Of a stretch of DNA of 64,000 nucleotides, positions 38,451 to 52,865 are shown piece after piece. Under the pieces are notes generated by a model. It did not search any database and was not told the DNA's origin. It worked only from the letters and a program-made list of their open reading frames with translations. Every line of letters starts with the position of its first letter. Positions within the stretch are counted from its first letter, which is position 1. A program made the position numbers and the translations under genes. Source of the DNA: Gordionus sp. m RMFG-2023 (lineage: Eukaryota > Nematomorpha > Gordioida > Chordodea > Parachordodidae); assembly GCF_954871325.1 (NCBI RefSeq), contig NC_088776.1, positions 60,660,954 through 60,724,953 on the forward strand, given 5' to 3'.

Positions 38451-41400
38451 AATTAAATTATTTCAAATCTGGATATGATCTTTATCATATGATCGAGGTT
38501 CAATTATAATATCTTGAGATCATCTTTCCAATTTATGTATTCTATATCAAGCATAATAATTCACAAGTTTAATTGTCTATTTAAAATATTCTAAAAATAG
38601 AACACTTTTAAAATAAATAAAATATTTATCTATGATAATTTAAAGTATTTTTTACCCCTAAATTTATAAAATCTAATTTAAAAATACATGCTTAAATCCT
38701 TGAACAAGGTTATCAGATCTCCAGCAAAAAACTCTGGCAATATTTTATATCATGAAGCACAGAAATATATAGCAGATTTTAAAATTTTAGGATTTTAACA
38801 TTAATGATAAGTAATATTTTTTAGAAATAGTATGTGTTCATTTTTAATTTTTATAATTAAATTTAAAAATAAATTTACAATCAACATATCTGCCTTGTTT
38901 TAGTAATAAAAAAGTAAAGGAAGTTTTAAAATTACAATTATATATTATAACTGTATAATTTTAGGTTCAAATTTATTTAAAAAATTACTCATTTTAAGAA
39001 TTCTTCAAAGTTCAATCACACCACTTTATAAAAAATATAACGTTTTATAAAGAAGACAACCTATCCCTTTTTTCCTAATGTCGTTTAAGAAATAAATTTA
39101 GCAATATGGATGGTCTAGCTAAATAATATAATTTTTTAAATAATAAGAAAAACTTCTTTGGAACATTTTCATAATAAATAAATAAAAAGCAGTTTTTAAA
39201 ATATCTATTTTTTTTCTTCCAAAAATATTATAAAACCCAAAAAAAAAACATTTTCCAATTTGCTCTTTACTTAACATTAGAACAAAAAATGCAATAATTA
39301 TGGAAACAACTAGTAGGGTTAAAATGATATTGATTTGTACATATAACCTCTCATTCTTAATTAGCATGAAATAACTTCAAAGAATACCAAATAATATAGC
39401 ATATTATGTAAACTACACCTCGAATTTGATCTAACTATAAATTCATGGCAATAAAGTAAGTATAGGGAGTCAAATACTATTCTAATCGCTTCATCCTTCC
39501 AATAGTCTGACATTTACAAGATTTGGCAAAAAAAAATTTTATCATCGCTTTTTTTTACCATTCAAAATGCAATGACATATAATACTTATCTAGACTAATC
39601 ATTTATTAAAATGCATTCTAAAGCGTCTTTGAATATTAGGTATGATATGCCATTTTATATAAAAAAAAGGTTTAATAAAATTTTAATAAAGGAGAAACCA
39701 ATATGATGGTTAATTATATCATTGTTCGATGGGTTAGGCTTTTAATTTATCCATCATTAATTGATCCCCATAGACTCACGATTAAAGGTTTCTTTGAATA
39801 TATTACTAAATAAAATCCATAATTTTCATAATCAATTTCACAATTTTTTATTTTTCTCAAATATATCTTTAAGTGATTTGTAGATTGTAGTGTACCTTAA
39901 ATATTAAATAATATATGAAAGCTTTACTTATACTAATTAGGCTTTGTTCTATAGTGATAAAAAATATTTAAGATATATTAGTTAAAAAAAAATCATAAGA
40001 TGAAAATAAGTAAAATTATAATACAGATAGCTCACATTTTATTCAAAAAATATCATTAGTTTTTTATTAATTCCAAATTTAAATAAAATGCCATAAATGG
40101 CAACTATATATATTTAAAAATAAATAAATAAATATTATTTATCTTTCTAATATGATGATCAGATCTTAAGAGAATTTTAAATTGTAGCATATTTTCATTG
40201 CTTTTTTTTTGATGATCAAATAGGCCTCGAAATTTTTGCTTTAGGGCTCTCTTGGCTGAGAAGTTTAATATTTCGTCTCTTTCCAAAATGAACAAGTTGT
40301 CGAAACTATATTGTGAACATACTGTTTTCAGCTAAAGTGAGAATATATATGAGATTTTCTTTTCTTGAAATTTATAATGGATCATAATTCCAAGTCTAGA
40401 CAATCTTTTAATAATCATTTAATTATTGTTTTTGATCATTTAGCAGATACATGATATTAAGTACCTAATTATTTTTGTTAAATGGCTTGATTTAACCGAT
40501 TTTAAATTAATATTTTAACAAAATTAAAGATGGTAGCTAAAAGAGAGCGCTTGCTATTTATAAGTTTGCAGGAAGTATGAAGATAAAATATTTCATTCCA
40601 AAATTAAAGAATAAAAAAGCACATAAGATTTTTAATGGATAGAAGTCAAAATTCAAGTTATTTTTTTATAAATTGTCACTTTAATTTTTTTACTTGAATT
40701 TTAAAATTTTTTACACTGAAGAGATACACTACATATGCTATTATATAGTAATGAAGTCATATTAAAAACTACTTAAAAGATCAATTTATTTATTTATTAA
40801 TTTAAAACTAATTTATAAATTTTATTATGAGATAAATCATTTTTATAACATTAAATTTTCCAAATATCATTCATATAGCTATTTTACCATGTTCCTTGTA
40901 AGCGTTATAAGCGTAACCTATATATAAATTTATAAGCCATCATATATAGTAATTATTATTGCGGTATTATTCGATAATTCAAGTGATGAGGCCATTTTAT
41001 TTATAAAGAATTATTCTGACAGCTAAGGTTAAATTATTTGTTTTTATCTTATTTTAGAAATAATAATATTAAAAATATAAAAAAAATCACATATTATGAA
41101 AAATAGACAAACTCATATTTAGAAAAATTAAAATTTAGGAGAAAACTTATCAGAGTGCTTTTGCCACTAGTATGGAACCAATTTTATTAGAAATATGGTG
41201 AAGTTGAACCATTTATAAAATTTGTTGATTAACTTATATCAATGGAGACACAATTTAAATACGAGAAGGTTGATGATATGAATGATACGAGAAGAGTGAA
41301 TATTAATATCTGACATAGATTTCTAATATCTAATCTAGGCGCAATTTTTGGATGGCTTAGATAAATAGAAAAAATATTACCTTAGAATTTATTCTCAATA

Positions 41401-42149
41401 TTATACCTACATTTGAGCAAGATGATAAAAATAATGTTATCAAAGTTAGATTCAAAAGTTGCTAGAGTATCAAAGAAAAATTTCGGTATCAATTAAGGAT
41501 ATTATAAAAGTATTATAGTTATGATTATTTAATCAATAGTCATTTTCTAAAAAGTCTATTTATAAAATTTTTTTAAAAATATTAATCTTCATTATTTAAA
41601 TGTTAAATTTTTATAATAAATGTAAGTGTTTGAAAAAATGGCTTAATAAAGATAAAGATTTTAAAAGGAGAGAAGAAATTTGGTTAAATATAAAAGGTTC
41701 TAAGATAAAGAAATAATTCTTAATTAATTAAAGAGAGCTATCATAGATAAATCAATTATTTATATCATTGTCCTAATAGTGTTTAACCCCAATAGATAGC
41801 ATCATAAAAATAACATGAGAATTTTTAGATTATTTGTTTCAAAAATTGAATTCTTTAACACTATTTAAATATTTTCTTATTTATTTTAATTTATTATTAT
41901 ATTTACCCATATTTAATAGCAAAATGTATTTTTTTTTCTAAAAACCTAAATTTCACTTAATTATAGCTATTGACCTTTTATTCATTTTATTTTTTATATT
42001 TCAAAATAAACCTTCGAGTCAAATTGCGGCCTTTAAAACAATAGTTAAAAATTTGTAACAAGAACCAGCCTTCATGAGAAATTTGTAGAAATAAGGAACA
42101 AAAATAAGTGAACTATTAAATTCTCCTTCTTCTTTATAATGATAATCCC
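38451..42149. other. AT-rich noncoding region
   Basis: No gene or RNA. Frames at 39,119-39,367 and 40,104-40,295 (minus) are hydrophobic or low-complexity and unrecognised. Confidence 0.5.
40467..40525. mobile_element. hAT-type MITE, single-arm scrap
   Basis: ttgttaaatggcttgattta and the following taatattttaac resemble the left arm of the MITE family. No right arm follows. Confidence 0.4.
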
Positions 42150-42750
42150 AAAACTAATTGGGTCTTTAAAATGCATCCTATTAATCTATATAAACGTCTT
42201 AGGGTAATATCAGCTACAATTTTCTTATCCAACATGTCCTTGTGACATTTAAAAAATCTAAGTTAGTCCTGGCTTGCCTCTAGTTATTGGTCCGTAATTT
42301 CTAAATAAAAAACATGCCGGTTTTAGTAAGTTAAAATTTTTATTGGTGCCCATCTTCTTACTCGAGCTATCATTGGTCATACCAGTTTCGTGTAACATAT
42401 GCTTGATTTAATTATTCACTTTCGGTTAAATTCAATATATTTTTCCTAGCAGTTCTAATACCCAAAGATTCTTTCTTTATCTTAGCCTTGATCTTGTCAA
42501 GACAACTTCTATCTTAATGTATTATGGACCCAAGATAACTACATTTTAACTTTTGAACATTAAGCAACATGCATAGTTCCCTGACAAAGACCTACAACTT
42601 TTTTTGCCAGATACACGTTTTAGACGAATTAAAAACTGAGGCCATATTTGGCCAACCCAGCTGAACAAACAATACCCTGCTATGCTGTCATTACTTTGGT
42701 TTCCTAGCATATCATATAGAGATATTTCCTAATCCTCTCCATATTTTTAT
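42150..42750 (-). other. Higher-complexity patch, possible decayed coding remnant
   Basis: Clearly less AT-biased than its surroundings. Minus-strand scraps in several frames include a YLGS-like spot followed by CLDKIKAK, reminiscent of the thumb region of LINE reverse transcriptases. No continuous frame or catalytic motif is visible, so this is only a possibility. Confidence 0.22.
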
Positions 42751-44899
42751 ATCAATGTTTAAAGAAAAAAAAAATGGAGCATTGGAAGAATAGCCTTATA
42801 CTAAACTAAAATAATTCACAATTATGACATTGCTTTTTAACGGAATATGATGTACATGTCCACGGATTTTTATTCCAGTTTTTTGCCACTTTTTACATTA
42901 CCTTATTATCTCCTTACTTCCTATTTTTTGCCAACAACTTTGCTTTTTTTTGCTACTTTACTCTCCTTCAGATTTTGAGAATATAACAAATTACTCGTAA
43001 AAACGAAATTAAGAGAATAGGGATATGCTATCAAATTAAAAACTTTGACAACAATTTTATTCTAAAATCGAAGACTCTAAGATGTTTTTTTAAGCTGGTT
43101 ACATTATTGTATCCTTTTACAAAAAAATAGGTGGTATAAGACAAAAAATTTAAACAAATCGAAAAGTGTTATATTTAGGTTATATTCAACGCTAATTGAA
43201 TATTATATATCTCATACAAAATTATAACTTTCCTATATTTAATATTATATTATTGAGGTCCTAATAGATATTAGAAGTTAATTTACATTTATTATATGCT
43301 ATATAATAGAAAAGAATTTTAAATAAATATACCAATTGTTCTGACTATAAAAGAGAAATGAAACAATGAGATGAGTATTAGCCATATGATAAATCCCTTT
43401 CTAGGTTCAAAACCTTTTGCATTAATTATTTTAAAATACAGAAAGTACTAATTGATTATCAATTCTTTATAATTACTAAATATTTAATAAGTTGATTAGA
43501 AGGTGGGAACCTTTTAATTCGTTTTTCGCTAAAGATTAAAATCACCACTTTTCTATCAAGCATCAATAAATATAAGAGTTAAGAATCTTAAAAATCGAAA
43601 GATGTGCAATTGAACATTACATATATATGAAATTTGCTTTTAAATAACCTAAAAAATAAATTTCAAATTAGAAAACACAATTTTAACACATTATTTAATA
43701 AATTCAGTTTTAAACCTTCGAAGTATTTTTTAAAACTTTCAAAATAATTGATATTTAAAATCACATATTTAAAAATTTTTTTACGAATACTCATTTAATT
43801 AACAAATTTAAATCACTTAAATAAAATTTATTTTATAAGAACAATAAAAACTGGAACACAATGAACAATGAAAATTAAAATTTTATGGAACCAAATTATC
43901 TCTTATTACTTTACTTATCTTAATTTATACATCAAAGAAACTTTAATTTCTATGAATTTGGTGATTATCTTGATTACACTATATTTACTTTGCTTGTCAT
44001 AAAGTATTCCTTAAATTTATTTTATAAAAATATATTCACAAAGATCAAATGTTTTATCATCCCAAAAATATTATGAAATTTTTTTTTATTTTATTAATAA
44101 GATTTTTATTGTATGTAAGAGTAAATATTTTCTTACCAACATAAATTTTCATCTTTACAATTGCTTCATCAGAAAATATTATGAAAGAGAAAAAATAATT
44201 TTATTTATTATAACATTTGTATTTTAGTGGTTTCTGAAATTCATATTCAAGTTTTATAAAGAATATCAAACGTAAACATATCTCCGGTTGTAACCATTTT
44301 TATGTACTTATCTTAATAAAATATTGGTTTTAAGAGTTCAAAAATATTAATCTTTATGGCATAATCATTGTTTTAAGAAAAATTATTTTTCAAAGGTTTA
44401 TTTTTTAAAAAAATGATAAATTTATCAAAATGGTTGCATATCTATATTATCAATAAAATTATAAAATAGAAAATACTAACCCTTCAATTTAAATTGTATT
44501 TAACAATTAATTTTATTAAAGCTTATTTCAGAATTCATATTTTTTTAAATTGATCTCTTGATAATTCAAATATAATAATATACCTAATTCAATATCTAGA
44601 TTTCCTTTAATAAAATAGATAATATATTTTAAAGAAAAGAAATTAAAAGTAAGTCTATATATATTTTATTTATAATTAAATACCAGCTTCTTTGATTACT
44701 AAATCTTTTCGTTAATTATTATAAAATTATTTTTTTCAAATTTGTATATATAGTCAGTCTAGTTCAAAATTGTTGAAACGGGAATATATAAGGCTAGATT
44801 CAAATATAGAAATTAATAGATTAATTAAACAATTAATAGGTAATTCATAATACAAACTACAAATAAAAATATTATATCAGGATTTTATTTGATAAAATC
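42751..44899. other. AT-rich noncoding region
   Basis: No gene or repeat recognised. Confidence 0.5.
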
Positions 44900-46210
44900 T
44901 GTATGTGAAGTAAAATAAACTTATGAATTATTTTTGAACCAATTGCTCCATTTTGATTTTTGTATGGGAATTTATTAAATAGGAACAAAATAACTAAAGG
45001 TTATTATTTTAAATGATCAAATTTTATAGAGACACATATTCTTATTTTAATTTTAATTTGTTCATAAAAATTATAATTTACCATCCATATTTACTTTATA
45101 GAATATTTTTAAATTAAACTTTAAATAAAAATCAACAAATAATAAAAAAATATATAAATATCAAAGATAGAGAAAAAATTACAAAAATGACTCCAAATTG
45201 TGACTCAATAAAAATTATTATTTGTAAGTCTATTTTTTATTTAAATATAAAATTAATCATTAAAAATCTTAATTTTTAAGTGGAGAATTCTAATTCTGGA
45301 CTGTCTATATGTTAATATTATTATAATGTGTAACAAATAATTTCAAATAGATTATTTTATAAGAAATGAAAGATTCGATTATAATATGGTAACAAATTAT
45401 AAGATTTATGTAAAAATTATATCATTTATAAAATATAAGAGATGGATTTAATATATAAAATAGTAGCATATATTTTTTTATTGGAACTAGGGTTAATTTA
45501 TTTAGATTATTAAAATGATAAACTCATTTAATCATGCCAAAATTATATTATAAATCAGATCGGAAAACATTCTTTTGTTATTTTAATCTTTATAAATATT
45601 TTTTATTATATGGTATTATGTAATATACTTGTTTCCATATTTACTAATAATTAATTAATTAAAATATGAGAATACAGTATATGATTTTTGAGGCAAGATA
45701 AGTGGTCATTTTATTTTGTCCTACTAAAGTTTTAAGTGAAGACTATATCATTTTTATAACATAATTTTAATTCTATTTTGAAAAAAAATTTTAAATAGAA
45801 ATTTGAATTAATTTTCTATTTTTAAAACTCAATAAGAATTGAAAAGATGCGAACATTCTTGAGTGTAATTTTCTTAATATGATTTTAAATGTTATTAGTG
45901 AATGATTAGTAAAAAATACACCAAAACTTTAACCAACATTATAAAAAAAAGAAGACAGTGTTAGAAAGGCATAGGCATGGTGGATGAATTCATATAAACT
46001 GATCCATCTCAAATTCAAATTAATTGTAGAGATTACATTAATAATAAATTTTTTGACTAAAAAATCATTTATAACCTTAGTGATCAAACAAACATAAACG
46101 TAAATATCTATTATATACCTATATCAAATTATTATTAGCAATAAAAGACAAGCTGTTTTATATTACTTATTTTGTTGGCTTTATCAACTAAAATTAAAAA
46201 AAATTGTTTC
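44900..46210. repeat. Degenerate dispersed repeat, copy A
   Basis: Blocks occur in the same order as at 56.4-57.65 kb: ttgtttccatatttactaat (45,628), gaatgattagtaaaaaatac (45,900), and gttttatattacttattttg...ggctttatcaactaaaa near 46,155. Similarity is patchy and old. There are no coding frames. It could be a worn non-autonomous element or an ancient segmental duplication. Confidence 0.45.
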
Positions 46211-47526
46211 ATATATCAAAACAAAATTTAAAAAAAACAATTGAATATATAAAAAATTTTATGAAAGAAATATTTTATAATTTTATTGTATAAAAAAAAT
46301 TAAAAATAGCTAACAAAGTGCTAAAAAGTCACATTAGAGAGGAGTGAATGCTTACAGATTTCTAACGAAATTTATTGTCAAAAGTAGAATTCTTTGTTAG
46401 GGTAAACTGTAATAAGTCTCCTTTTTTTGTCTATGGTTTTGATAATTAAGGGCCTATTTCCGAACATGCTTAAGTTGGAGAAACTATTAGTAGGAAGACC
46501 TTATTTGAAGCAAGCATGGGTCAGTGGGAGACCATTCATCGTTTAGACAAATTAAAAAAAATGCTTCTAATATATTTTAAATTGCTATTTAAGAAAAATT
46601 GAAGTTTTAAATTCGAGATCATCCATCTTAATGAATTATAATATTTTATTATATATTCTAAGGCTGAGCAAATAATATCAAATTTATAAAACTGTGCGTC
46701 TAATTAGAATTAATTTATTATTTCGTGGATTTGATATGCTTAAAGATTTTCTTACTTCGAATAAGGTGTTTTAATCACAAATTCTACTCTGCCAATCAAT
46801 CATTATGCCAAAACATTGCATTTAATATTATAAAAATATTTTTATAACTAAGCTAATTTTTTTATTAATAAATATTTAGGTACAGTCATATTCACGATTC
46901 TCAATTTGTTCATATTCTCAATAAAATTTGTAGTTTCTGAGAACCATTATAAGTATAATTGAAACTTAATTAATATATTACTTATATCAGTTAGATTGTT
47001 TTCTAAAAACAATTGAATTATATTAGATAAATATATGAAAATTATAATTATTAAAACATTACTTTTAAATATTGAATTTTTCAATGATTATTTTTTTACT
47101 ATTATTTTTTTATACTTTCTTTCTCTTCTGGGTTAAAGTTTTTTTCTAAGTATAAACAAATATTAAGTGATTACATAAAATTTTTATTATAAATATTATT
47201 AGCATCGTTATTTAGATTTATTTCTTGGGAAATTAATTTAAGTATTATTTTTGGATTCACAATAAAAATAACGAATATAGTTATCTCATCATAAAAATTT
47301 AAACATATTGATTGGTTATTCTATAACTATTAGACATGGAATATTATTATAATAGCTAATATGATATACAGCAAATACCTTTCTAAGTATTTTTTCAATG
47401 TTGCTCCAATTATATAAAAACGTTTTATAAAAGTCTAAAAGTCACTCAAAATTAAATAATTTTGCGGAAAGAATTCCCAGAAATTAATTATTAATATAAT
47501 TATAAATATATTAAGAGTCATTTATG
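46211..47526. other. AT-rich noncoding region
   Basis: No gene supported. A more complex patch at 46,380-46,560 has no recognisable motif. Confidence 0.5.
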
Positions 47527-47733
47527 TAGTGTTGCCACTCGATTTCAACCTTTTTAAAATTACTAACTCAATATTTTAACCAGAAAATAATTGTCACAAC
47601 CTCGAGATTTAACGAATAGATGTCCAAAGATTGTGTAATCAAGAAGCAACATAGGTAGGCCTGCGTAAAATTTCCTGGATAAAATATTGAGTTAGCCGTT
47701 TTTCAATATTATCTCAAATCAGGCCATTTAGCT
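47527..47733. mobile_element. hAT-type MITE, copy 6 (right end worn)
   Basis: It starts TAGTGTTG and shows the internal cctcgagatt and aaaatattgagttagccgtt blocks of the family. The right terminus is degraded, so no target duplication can be read. Confidence 0.8.
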
Positions 47734-48264
47734 CGTTGAATAAATCGCTATGTTTTTATTATAGTAGTTTCTTAATTAGATAACTGTTAGGTAAAATTGA
47801 AATATAAAAATATACCAATTTTCAGGATTGATATTTAATATATTCACACAATATTTACCATATCATAGATGTAGCCATATGCCAAGGAAGGGGAGTGGGC
47901 ACTACTAGGTTTTGTTTCAACCCCATTAATTTTATTATTATCCCATCACTGCAGAGAAACCATTAATGAGAAAACTTATATAGAGAATGTCGTTTATAGG
48001 GAATGTATTTTACCAATAAATTTTATAAAAAACAATTATAGAGAATGTCATTTATAAAGAATGTCGTATATAGAGAATGATTTTACAGAATGTATTTTAT
48101 AGATAAGTATTTTATAAAGTTTATGAATAATAGCATTTGTATTAAGATAAACATAGATAATCAACTAAATAAGAGCTTAGCAATATTCATTTTAAAATAT
48201 CAAATATATTTTTATTCATAATAAATCCAAATTTACCTATAAAAATTTCAATTATATGATTAAA

Positions 48265-48698
48265 TTAAACATTTAAATTTATATTGCGGGATAAAGCCCT
48301 TAAATAATTCATCATGGTTCTGAATGAAAATCTTGAACAATTAGAAAAATCCTTTTGGATGTAATATTCTTTCTTTGACAGTTGGCCACATTGATATTCA
48401 ATTGGTATGACTAAGTCAATCAGGCTCACGGAAACGGCAGGCGCTCTTCCTACTTGGCGTCTTTTTCTTTGAATTGTCATTTTAATTAAGGATCAAATGG
48501 GCTCCTCCCAGTAGTGGTTATAGATATATTGCTAGATATATAAGCCTTTTTATTATTGAGTAGAGATTGGCATGATGCTATTTGTTTAATTCCATTTAGC
48601 TCTCTTCTTGCTTCAAATATTTGCAATGTCTGGAACATGGTTATGCTTTTGATTGTTGAATATATGTATTCAGTTCTTAGTCTTAGTGCGCCCATCAT
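48265..48698 (-). pseudogene. Unrecognised minus-strand frames inside pogo-like element
   Basis: Two open pieces in different frames, 48,698-48,486 (70 codons) and 48,480-48,265 (71 codons), lie in a GC-richer island within the inverted repeats. The first has a helical stretch (MFQTLQIFEARRELNGIKQI). The second has a basic start (MTIQRKRRQVGRAP) and an aromatic/Asn-rich end (FRTMMNYLRALSRNI). No DDE catalytic motif or helix-turn-helix is recognisable. Position suggests transposase leftovers, but captured foreign sequence is equally possible. Confidence 0.3.
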
Positions 48699-49802
48699 TA
48701 TATAATTATTTAAAATATGTTATTAAGATGTTATGAGAATGTGCACGATATCTTTAAATTCCTAAACCATACTAATATATAAGAGATAGGATCAGCATTA
48801 TCTTCAAATATTTTTTCACACTTATCTCTTCAGGGTTTAGGTTTATTAAAAAATATCTTCCAATTCAATATATTAATAAAACTGTTAATTTTAATATGGT
48901 TAATATATTGTGTTAAATATATAACAGATATATATATATTTGCATTAAATTTTATTTTTATAAATTTATTCATAAAATTTGAAATGATCTTAAACGCGTT
49001 ACTTTTTTTGATTTAAAATTTATGAATGAACGTTGAAGGGTTCAATTCTTTAAGAAATATTCGCAGCACTAGAATAATGACGCTATTTCAATATTTATAC
49101 AATGCCTAGAGGATGTAATTCGATCCGTCAGGTAGGTAACTTTGTCAATGAGAATGTTAATAGTTTTCTTAAAAAAATTAGAAATAATATTACATTTAAT
49201 TTTCAAAATAAAAATAAAATAATTTTTTTTAATTTAAGGAACATATAATATGAACGCGTTCGTCCAAAAAAAAGGAACGCATTAACGTTCAGGCTTCGTT
49301 GGAAATAAATGGGACGCCAAACTTTTAACCAAAGCGTTCATAGGAAAAAAAATGAAAAACCTAATTCATCTAATTTTTGTTTGTTTTTTAATTTTAAAAT
49401 AAGTTAAAATCAAGAAGTAGTAATTGATTGTTTCTATTACTTAATATAAATTAAGCCATAATTTAAAAAAAAAATTTTAATCATTACCTAAAACATTCTA
49501 AAATGATCTTTAGTGACAAACATTTACAGAAAAAACAATAATAGAGAATAGAGAAAACAATGAATGTTGTTTATATAGAATAACATAGCTTGTGTTCAAT
49601 TGAAAAACACTTTTACAACCATAAAAATATTTTTATATACCACATTGATGTATTGCACGATTAAGGTTATCTTTTAACTAAATAATGAATTATGCCTGTG
49701 TAACATCTATAATTTAAAATTTTTAGTAAAAATAATATAAGTAAGAACCAAAATAAATCTTGCTGAAGATAAAAATAATCTTGTAAATGAAAATCTTTAC
49801 AT

Positions 49803-50398
49803 TAGTATTGTTAAAACAAGTAGTTATCATTATCTAGCTACATTTTTGCTAAACTAGTTACATTTACAAAATCGCATGTAGCTGGCTCAATTTTTAGAGA
49901 AAGTAACTGCCAACTAGTTACTTAATTTATATATATGTCTTAATTAATATAATAAAATAATCAATTTAAATTTGTCCATTACTTTATTATTGATTTAAAT
50001 CAACATATGAATACTTATTTTATATTAATATAAAAATATATTATAATATATTCGATTTAAAGTAATTTAATTCCGACTTGCCTTGAATCTAAGATATACT
50101 AGATACTAATAGAATTATAAACTTCTAAAATTTTATTTATAAAGATAAGATCATAAAACTTTCTAAAAAAAAAGAGTTTTGTATTATTATTATATCAATT
50201 TTATATTTAAACTCTTAATATTTTAAAATCCAAATATTATGAGATAAAAACATTTAAATTTTATCTCAATGATGTGCTCTATTATTGTTTTATGAAGTAA
50301 CTAATGCTAGTTACTTATGAAAAATAATTTAAACTAGAGACTATAAAAAACATAACTAGTTACTGTAACTAGTTATATTTTCCCGAGTTTAACTATTA
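49803..50398. mobile_element. hAT-type element nested in pogo-like element
   Basis: The ends are TAGTATTGTTAAAA and its inverted counterpart (gtttaactatta). Near-matching 8-bp flanks ctttacat and atttatat agree at 6 of 8. Subterminal regions carry repeated aactagttac motifs on both sides, a layout common in hAT elements. No transposase frame in the 596 bp, so it is non-autonomous. Confidence 0.7.
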
Positions 50399-50933
50399 AT
50401 TTATATCATTACAATTACATACCTAAGTAAACACCATCTATTTCATTTTGTATTCTTTTATTTACAAATATATTTCGCGAATTCTTCACAAATCATGTCA
50501 AATATTCTACCATTAAATCTTCAAATAATCGAAAACGTGCAAAGATAATCAAGCAATTTTGTCGATTGTAATAAATTTTTTACAATAAAAACTACCCATA
50601 TTCTCTTATATAAGGTAATTCTAATATTTATTATTATTTCATATACTAATTTACCTATGACTATGCAAGGCCTAAGTAATAATTAAACAAATTTACACAA
50701 AAATATATACATTCTCCATATCATTCTCTGTAAAATCGTTCACTGTTAAATAATTTTCTATAAAATTATTTTCTATAATTGTTTTCTCTAGAAGTGCATT
50801 CTCTATAAATGACATTCTCTATTTTTCTTCATTAACCACATTCTCTATAATTTTTCTATAAGTGCATTATCTATTTTTGTTTTCTTTATAAAAGTTTCTC
50901 TGTAAAATACATTCTCAGAATGGTTTCTCTGTA

Positions 50934-52865
50934 ATAATGTGGAAAAAATTTTATTGTATGTCTTTAGTTCATTTATAGAATGAATTTTGTAAGCATATTT
51001 AAAAATATATTAACTTTTATTTATTTTTCTTTCATATTATTGTTTATGATATATATTGTATACATTTTTAGATAAGGTGGGGATGTAAGGTTTGTGGGAG
51101 GAAAGTAATTCGCTTAAAAGGACATGAACCGAAACTTACCTTTAATCTAATATAGAAAGCTGAATGTCCATCGAATTTAATCTATATAACAGGAATTGTC
51201 ACTTCAAAAACGCACTCCTGTATTATGGGATAAAGACGCTATTTATTGGAAAGGGGCATCCTAACATTTTCATTTCAAAAATTATTTAATAGAAAATATA
51301 TTTTATAATATATATGGAATATTGTGAAATGGAATGTATTGAGATTCGGAATTTTTTAATTATAAATAAATTTATATATAAATCAAAAATATGATTTTAA
51401 CCCTATATGTATTTCAACAAGCACAAGTTATCCACATTGTAAATTTCCTATAAACCAGAACTGTTTTAAACTTAATTTTTATGAATTTATATAAAGTAAA
51501 AAATACATAAAAATTTATGTTGTCTATATTATTAGTGTAGTTATTCTACACGTGCTAGAAATTTCGGATCAAATCATAATTTTCAATTTTAAGAAACGCG
51601 TTAAATGTATAAAAAAAAATTTTGAGGTTATCCCCATAGATTCACCAATAGAACTTTAATACATTATTATTTATAATAAATAATATTATATTCAAAATAA
51701 GGAATAGGATTAATAATAAATTACAATTTTATATTTTAAGTATAATATAACGTAATATATGTTAGTATTAAAATATTTACATTTACTAAAAAATGGATTA
51801 AGATTTTAGTCAAATTAATTATATGTAGGCATGGAGATTTTGCTCATAGGTGAAGAATGATTATTTCTATTTTTCCCAAATTTCGAGGTTTGCATAGCTA
51901 AAATCAAATAGAAACCGATATATGAGTCAACCTAATGAATCCTGGTGTAATGTAAACCGGAGCTGGTTCAGGCCCCTCTTAGAAAATCTTTATTGTTTAA
52001 TTTCCTGTCATCTATAATTATGCTAAGTACAGTTTAAAATCGTAAACTCAAAAACCCTATCCATAAGCAGCAATCAGATTCTTTCCTCAAGTTAGTGGAA
52101 TGGTGCCCATTATGAATATTGGCATTTTCTTAATAATTACTACTTCTAAAAAAAATTGGTCAATTAGGGTTAATAAAACTAAAATCGATTGAAGATCTCG
52201 ACATAAGGAAAATTGGCTAAATATTATATGTGAAAATATTGAATAGGAGAACGAGACTTTACCATGGAGAGCGATCATTTAGTTATTGAATTATAATGAA
52301 TTTAAAAAAAATATTATTAAATTAATATTATAATTTATTTTTATTGTCTTAAAAAATTTATTAGCTTAACGGTCAAATACACAACTGCTCTATAATATGA
52401 CTAACAGTCACGTTGCGGAGCTTTCGTAATGTTTATAATGAATTATATATATATATATACCAACTATGATTAAAATGTATTTAAACCAAATCCTTAATAT
52501 GCAATACTTTTATTATAGCAATAAAGCATTAATTCAGATAATATAGATAGAAAAATTTCTCATGAAATATAATGTTTTATCTTTGTCTATTATAATTATA
52601 TGCGATAAAATATAAGAAGCTCGAGGAAAATTTTCTTAAATAATATATTTGTAAAACAATATTTTTACTATAATATTGAGCCATAGATACTTAAATAGAT
52701 TTTATAAAAATATTTTAATCAAATAGAATATTATATTTAACATTTAATTTTATATTAAACATTAAGCATATAGCCTAAAATTCAAATTTTCTTACTAATT
52801 TCAAGGAGCGTTCCTTTATTTACTTTTTATATAAAAAACATAATATATATATATTGTAATTAAAG
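50934..52865. other. AT-rich noncoding region
   Basis: No gene supported. A segment at about 51,825-51,925 resembles the middle of the hAT-type MITE (ggagattttgctcata; aaatttcgaggtttgc) and may be a worn copy. A more complex stretch at 51,930-52,280 has no recognisable coding signal. A short (AT)n tract lies at about 52,446-52,459. Confidence 0.45.

Larger units (their letters stand above)
47952..50931. mobile_element. pogo-like inverted-repeat element (~3.0 kb)
   Basis: The ends are CAGAGAAACCATT at 47,952 and its complement ending TGGTTTCTCTG at 50,931, followed by TA. The left flank is TG, a likely mutated TA duplication. Both termini carry many copies of a tatagagaatg-type motif: direct at 47,970-48,110, and complementary cattctctata at 50,700-50,920. 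This organisation resembles pogo/Tigger-type members of Tc1/mariner. The centre is old: only short unrecognised frames remain, and a second element sits inside it. Confidence 0.7.
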
